A stretch of DNA of 64,000 nt from NCBI RefSeq assembly GCF_003443735.1, contig NZ_CP031969.1:7316001-7380000 (forward strand). The letters run 5' to 3'. The translations under genes and the position numbers were made by a program. The notes beneath the pieces were generated by a model. That model worked only from the letters and a program-made list of their open reading frames with translations, was not told the DNA's origin and made no database searches. This document shows positions 60,072 to 64,000 of this stretch, in pieces; position 1 is the first letter of the stretch, and every line of letters begins with the position of its first letter. The stretch comes from Streptomyces sp. CC0208. GTDB lineage: Bacteria > Actinomycetota > Actinomycetes > Streptomycetales > Streptomycetaceae.

Positions 60072-61805
60072 ATGACTGAGTATGGCCGGGGCGAAGGCTC
60101 CGAACCGTGGAATCCCGAGGACCCGTTGTACGGGGACGGTGGATGGGAAGGACAGCAGGCCCACGCGGGTCAGCAGTCCCCCTACGGCGGCCAGCCGCAG
60201 CACTACCCGCAGCAGCCGCAGCAGTACGACAACGGTGGCTGGGACGAGGGCCGGCAAGCTGCCTATGGTCAGGCGCAGCAGCAGTACCCGCAGCACGACG
60301 GTCAGTACGACCAGCAGCAGTACAACCACCAGTACGACCAGCAGCAGTACGGTCAACAGCAGTACGACCAGCAGGCCTATCAGGACCAGCAGCAGCAGTC
60401 GTACGACAACAACGGCTGGGCGTCCGGCACTCAGGGGCAGATCCCGTACCCCGCCGACCCGTCGGATCCCTACGGTCAGCAGGCCGCCGCGTACGGCGCC
60501 GAGCAGCAGGACTACTACGGCAGCCCGGACGCCTACCCGCCGCCGGAGCCGCCGAGCCGCCGGCGTGCCGAACCGGAGCCGCAGACCGACTGGGACCCGG
60601 GCCCCGACCAGGGTGAACACGCGTTTTTCGCGGGCGGTGACGACGACCAGGGCGAACCCGACGATTCCGACGACCCGCAGGGCGGCCGGGGCGACCGGCG
60701 AGGGCGTGGCGGCAAAGGGTCCAAGAAGCGCAAGAGCGGCTGCGCCTGTCTGGTGGTGCTGCTGGTGTTCGGCGGCGGCACCGCGGGCGTCGGGTACTTC
60801 GGGTACCAGTTCTACAAAAATCGTTTCGGCACGGCTCCGGACTATGCCGGGGGCGGGACGAGCCAGATGGTCACCGTCCAGGTCCCCAAGGGCGCGGGCG
60901 GGTACGCGATCGGTCGGCTGCTCAAGGACGCGGGTGTCGTCAAGAGCGTCGACGCCTTCGTGTCCGCCCAGGAGCAGAACGCCAAGGGGAACTCGATCCA
61001 GGCCGGCGCCTATCTCCTGAAGAAGGAGATGTCCGCCGAGAGCGCCGTGGCGATGATGCTCGACCCGAAGAGCCAGAACAACGTGCTGGTCGCTCCAGGT
61101 GTCCGGAACGCCGCCGTCTACAAGAGGATCGACGAGAAACTCGATCTTGCTTCCGGTACCACCAGGAAAATCGCCGAACAGAAATACAAGAGCCTCGGCC
61201 TGCCGAGTTGGGCGAACGACAACCGGGAGATCAAGGACCCGCTGGAGGGCTTCCTGTATCCGGGCACCTATCCCGCGGCGAAGGGCATGAAGCCCGAATC
61301 GGTGCTCAAGGAGATGGTCACCCAGGCCGCCGAGAAGTACGCCGCGTACGACCTGGAGGCCAAGGCCAAGGCGCTCAAGCTGGACAGCCCGCTCCAGGTC
61401 ATCACGGTCGCCAGCCTCGTCCAGGCCGAGGGCAAGACGGAGGACGACTACCGCAAGATGGCGGAGGTCGTCTACAACCGGCTCAACCTCGCGAACCCCG
61501 AGACCTACGGGTTCCTGCAGTTCGACTCGACCTTCAACTACGTGAAGAACGAGAGCAACATCGAGATCTCCGAGAAGGAGATCAACAGCAACAAGGACCC
61601 GTACAACACGTACACGAACAAGGGTCTGCCGCCCGGCCCCATCGACAACCCGGGCGACACCGCGATGAAGGCGACACTGGATCCGACCGACGACGGCTGG
61701 TACTACTTCGTCGCGACCGACGGTGTGAAGAAGACCGAATTCGCCAAGACCCATGCCGAATTCCTACGGCTCAAGGAAAAGTTCAATGCAAGCACGGGCA
61801 GCTGA
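60072..61805 (+). CDS. mltG: Endolytic murein transglycosylase MltG with Gln/Tyr-rich N-terminus
   Basis: A 577-residue protein. Residues about 28-140 are a low-complexity region with repeated YDQQQY/QQYG units; 160-220 are acidic and then strongly basic. The membrane helix is at about 224-248. The external part has a LysM-like subdomain (VTVQVPKGAGGYAIGRLLKDAGVV) and the YceG catalytic domain with E453 in ASLVQAEGKTEDDYRKMAEVVYNRL, and the conserved end PYNTYTNKGLPPGPIDNPG. MltG cleaves nascent glycan strands and sets their length with the class A PBPs. Its 3' end overlaps aroE by 20 nt. Confidence 0.94.
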   Translation: MTEYGRGEGSEPWNPEDPLYGDGGWEGQQAHAGQQSPYGGQPQHYPQQPQQYDNGGWDEGRQAAYGQAQQQYPQHDGQYDQQQYNHQYDQQQYGQQQYDQQAYQDQQQQSYDNNGWASGTQGQIPYPADPSDPYGQQAAAYGAEQQDYYGSPDAYPPPEPPSRRRAEPEPQTDWDPGPDQGEHAFFAGGDDDQGEPDDSDDPQGGRGDRRGRGGKGSKKRKSGCACLVVLLVFGGGTAGVGYFGYQFYKNRFGTAPDYAGGGTSQMVTVQVPKGAGGYAIGRLLKDAGVVKSVDAFVSAQEQNAKGNSIQAGAYLLKKEMSAESAVAMMLDPKSQNNVLVAPGVRNAAVYKRIDEKLDLASGTTRKIAEQKYKSLGLPSWANDNREIKDPLEGFLYPGTYPAAKGMKPESVLKEMVTQAAEKYAAYDLEAKAKALKLDSPLQVITVASLVQAEGKTEDDYRKMAEVVYNRLNLANPETYGFLQFDSTFNYVKNESNIEISEKEINSNKDPYNTYTNKGLPPGPIDNPGDTAMKATLDPTDDGWYYFVATDGVKKTEFAKTHAEFLRLKEKFNASTGS

Positions 61806-62625
61806 CGCCCGCCGGGCTGCCGTTCTCGGCAAGCCCATCGCCCACTCCCTCTCACCGGTCCTGCACGTGGCCGCCTACGAGGAGCTGGGCCTCACGGGCT
61901 GGTCGTACGACCGGTTCGAGCTCGACGAGGCCGCACTGCCCGCGTTCGTGGAACAGCTCGGGCCGGAGTGGGCCGGGCTGTCGCTGACCATGCCGCTCAA
62001 GCGGGCGGTCATCCCGCTGCTGGACGGCATCAGTGACACCGCCGCCTCGGTGGAGGCCGTCAACACGGTGGTGTTCACCGAGGACGGCCGTCGCCTCGGC
62101 GACAACACCGACATCCCGGGGATGGTCGCCGCCCTCAGGGAGCGGGGCATCGAGCAGGTCGACTCGGCGGCGATCCTCGGCGCCGGCGCCACCGCCTCCT
62201 CCGCGCTCGCCGCGCTGGCCCGGATCTGCACCGGGGCGGTCGTGGCCTACGTGCGCAGTGAGGCCCGGGCGGCCGAGATGCGGCAGTGGGGGGAGCGCCT
62301 CGACGTCGAGATCCGCACCGCGGACTGGGCGGACGCGGCCGAGGCCCTGCGCGCCCCGCTGGTGATCGCCACGACCCCCGCCGGGGCGACGGACGCCCTC
62401 GCCCACGCCGTACCGGAGCGCCCCGCGGCCCTGTTCGACGTGCTCTACGACCCCTGGCCGACCGAGCTGGCGGCCCGCTGGTCGATGATCGGCGGAGCCG
62501 TGGTCAGCGGCCTCGATCTGCTCGTGCACCAGGCGGTGCTCCAGGTCGAGCAGATGACGGGCCGCGTGCCCGCGCCCGTGGACGCCATGCGCAAGGCGGG
62601 CGAGCACGCCCTGGCGGCGCGCTGA
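61786..62625 (+). CDS. aroE: Shikimate dehydrogenase
   Basis: A 279-residue NADP-dependent reductase. The substrate site has SLS (21-23), catalytic K72 in LTMPLK (family usually xVTxPxK) and D109 in DNTD; the cofactor fold has the glycine-rich GAGATASSALAAL. The C-terminal SGLDLLVHQAVLQVEQMTG is conserved. It makes shikimate from 3-dehydroshikimate in aromatic amino-acid synthesis. ATG 61786 follows AAGGAAAA; it lies within the end of mltG. Confidence 0.94.
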   Translation: MQARAADARRAAVLGKPIAHSLSPVLHVAAYEELGLTGWSYDRFELDEAALPAFVEQLGPEWAGLSLTMPLKRAVIPLLDGISDTAASVEAVNTVVFTEDGRRLGDNTDIPGMVAALRERGIEQVDSAAILGAGATASSALAALARICTGAVVAYVRSEARAAEMRQWGERLDVEIRTADWADAAEALRAPLVIATTPAGATDALAHAVPERPAALFDVLYDPWPTELAARWSMIGGAVVSGLDLLVHQAVLQVEQMTGRVPAPVDAMRKAGEHALAAR

Positions 62626-62919
62626 CGTGGTGTGACGCAGCGGGACAGGGCGATCCTGTGAAAGCGCTGCACTGAGAAGCAACCCCAGGTCGTGCTCTGC
62701 GGACGCCCGGACATGGCCCGGTGCGGCTACTGCCGGCCTGGCGGATCATGGCGGCCGTGGCTTTCACGTCCGTCTGCTGGACCTGTGACCGGTGGTGGCG
62801 GCCGGACGTGGGAGGATCGGAGGTGGCGGGCCGGGGCCGCGCACCTGGTCGCGCCGTTGCCGTACGCGAGGACGCGCGTAAGCAGGGCAGTACCAGGGCG
62901 CGAGCACTGAGGAGCACCG

Positions 62920-64000
62920 TTGAGCAGGTTGCGCTGGCTGACCGCGGGGGAGTCCCACGGTCCCGCACTCGTGGCGACGCTGGAGGGCCTTCCCGCCGGT
63001 GTGCCGATCACCACGGAGATGGTGGCGGACCATCTGGCGAGGCGGCGGCTGGGCTATGGCCGCGGTGCCCGGATGAAGTTCGAGCAGGACCAGGTCACCT
63101 TCCTCGGCGGTGTCCGGCACGGTCTGTCCCTCGGTTCCCCCGTCGCGATCATGGTGGGCAACACCGAGTGGCCGAAGTGGGAGCAGGTCATGTCGGCCGA
63201 CCCCATCGACCCGGAGATCCTGGCGGGCCTCGCGCGCAACGCCCCGCTGACCCGTCCGCGCCCCGGCCATGCCGACCTGGCGGGCATGCAGAAGTACGGC
63301 TTCGACGAGGCCCGGCCGATCCTGGAGCGCGCCTCCGCGCGGGAGACGGCGGCCCGGGTGGCGCTGGGCGCGGTGGCCCGGTCGTACCTGAAGGAGACGG
63401 CCGGCATCGAGATCGTCAGCCACGTCGTCGAGCTGTGCTCCGTGAAGGCTCCGCAGGGCGTCTACCCGACCCCGGCCGACGTCGAGAAGCTGGACGCCGA
63501 CCCGCTGCGCTGCCTGGACGCGGACACCTCGAAGGCGATGGTGGCCGAGGTCGACCAGGCCCACAAGGACGGCGACACCCTCGGCGGAGTGGTGGAGATC
63601 CTGGCGTACGGCGTGCCCGTGGGCCTGGGCTCGCACGTGCACTGGGACCGCAAGCTGGACGCCCGCCTCGCGGGTGCGCTGATGGGCATCCAGGCGATCA
63701 AGGGTGTCGAGCTCGGTGACGGCTTCGAGCTGGCGCGGGTGCCCGGCTCGAAGGCGCACGACGAGATCGTGAACACCCCCGAGGGCATCCGGCGAGTCTC
63801 CGGCCGCTCCGGCGGCACCGAGGGCGGGCTCAGCACGGGTGAGCTGCTGCGGGTGCGGGCCGCGATGAAGCCCATCGCCACCGTCCCGCGGGCCCTGCAG
63901 ACCGTGGACGTCACCACCGGCGAGGCCGCGCAGGCCCACCACCAGCGCTCCGACGTGTCCGCGGTCCCGGCCGCCGGCATCGTCGCCGAGGCGATGGTGG
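62920..64000 (+). CDS. aroC: Chorismate synthase, N-terminal 360 residues
   Basis: The gene starts at TTG 62920 with GAGGAG 5 nt upstream and continues past the window end (about 390 residues expected). LSRLRWLTAGESHGPALVATLEG is the chorismate synthase opening; GRGARMKFEQDQVTFLGGVRHGLSLGSP and RPRPGHADLAGMQKYG are FMN/EPSP-binding signatures; the FMN-contact motif SGRSGGTEGGLSTGE is near residue 300. It forms chorismate from EPSP with reduced FMN. The 294-bp gap before it has no gene I can support, so it probably has its own promoter, though I found no convincing hexamers. Confidence 0.97.
   Translation, partial: MSRLRWLTAGESHGPALVATLEGLPAGVPITTEMVADHLARRRLGYGRGARMKFEQDQVTFLGGVRHGLSLGSPVAIMVGNTEWPKWEQVMSADPIDPEILAGLARNAPLTRPRPGHADLAGMQKYGFDEARPILERASARETAARVALGAVARSYLKETAGIEIVSHVVELCSVKAPQGVYPTPADVEKLDADPLRCLDADTSKAMVAEVDQAHKDGDTLGGVVEILAYGVPVGLGSHVHWDRKLDARLAGALMGIQAIKGVELGDGFELARVPGSKAHDEIVNTPEGIRRVSGRSGGTEGGLSTGELLRVRAAMKPIATVPRALQTVDVTTGEAAQAHHQRSDVSAVPAAGIVAEAMV

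Overview
The window is a high-GC chromosomal segment of a Streptomyces, or a very close relative. The evidence is strong third-position GC bias, many GTG/TTG starts and GTGA/ATGA overlaps, a sporulation-specific ssgB, and a gene order (aroC-aroE-mltG-ruvX-alaS ... rpsD ... hisS ... relA-apt-secF-secD-yajC-ruvBAC-yebC-pdxT-pdxS-pimA-patA-pgsA ... thrS ... ssgB) that matches what I recall of the Streptomyces coelicolor core. Most genes are conserved housekeeping genes. I see no insertion sequence, prophage, CRISPR array or rRNA operon.

Layout. 1-5.3 kb: end of a chorismate-binding enzyme coupled to an aminodeoxychorismate lyase-like gene, then a double-GNAT protein, a DsbA/FrnE-like protein, small membrane proteins, a CGNR zinc-finger protein, ssgB and a TIGR02611 membrane protein. 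5.36-15.47 kb: two identical tRNA-Val(CAC) genes, each inside the same 81-bp direct repeat, bracket about 10 kb. That interval holds a sugar ABC importer (lipoprotein plus two permeases), a YesL/DUF624-like membrane protein and a Tat-exported exo-rhamnogalacturonan-lyase-like enzyme, followed by a large membrane protein and a small SRPBCC protein. I read the first five genes as one unit for using pectin rhamnogalacturonan I, with LacI-type operator candidates at its promoter.

15.5-20.3 kb: DEDDh exonuclease, a translationally coupled pair (DUF4365 PD-(D/E)XK-like protein plus an uncharacterised 416-residue partner), and thrS. 20.3-29.6 kb: a K+ channel with a repeat-expanded N-terminus, a HIT protein, an unknown membrane protein, an EF-G2-like GTPase, and the phosphatidylinositol-mannoside operon pgsA-patA-pimA, in the same order as in mycobacteria. 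30.2-36.3 kb: LemA-like protein, pdxS-pdxT (vitamin B6), yebC, ruvC-ruvA-ruvB and yajC. 36.4-42.6 kb: secD-secF-apt-relA. 42.7-47.0 kb: DUF349 protein, cyclophilin, metallo-beta-lactamase-fold hydrolase, hisS.

47.0-50.6 kb: a leftward four-gene operon of ABC ATPase, ABC-2 permease, sensor kinase and LuxR-type regulator. 50.7-55.9 kb: VKOR, RarA/MgsA-like AAA ATPase, rpsD behind a long hairpin-rich leader, and a STAND ATPase. 56.0-64.0 kb: DUF948, DUF6167, alaS, ruvX, mltG, aroE and aroC (cut by the window end), largely overlapping or tightly packed.

The points most worth following up are the tRNA-flanked rhamnogalacturonan locus, the DUF4365/partner cassette, the rpsD leader, and the in-frame 42-bp repeat expansion in the channel gene. 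All functional assignments come from reading motifs and recalling families; no database search was run.
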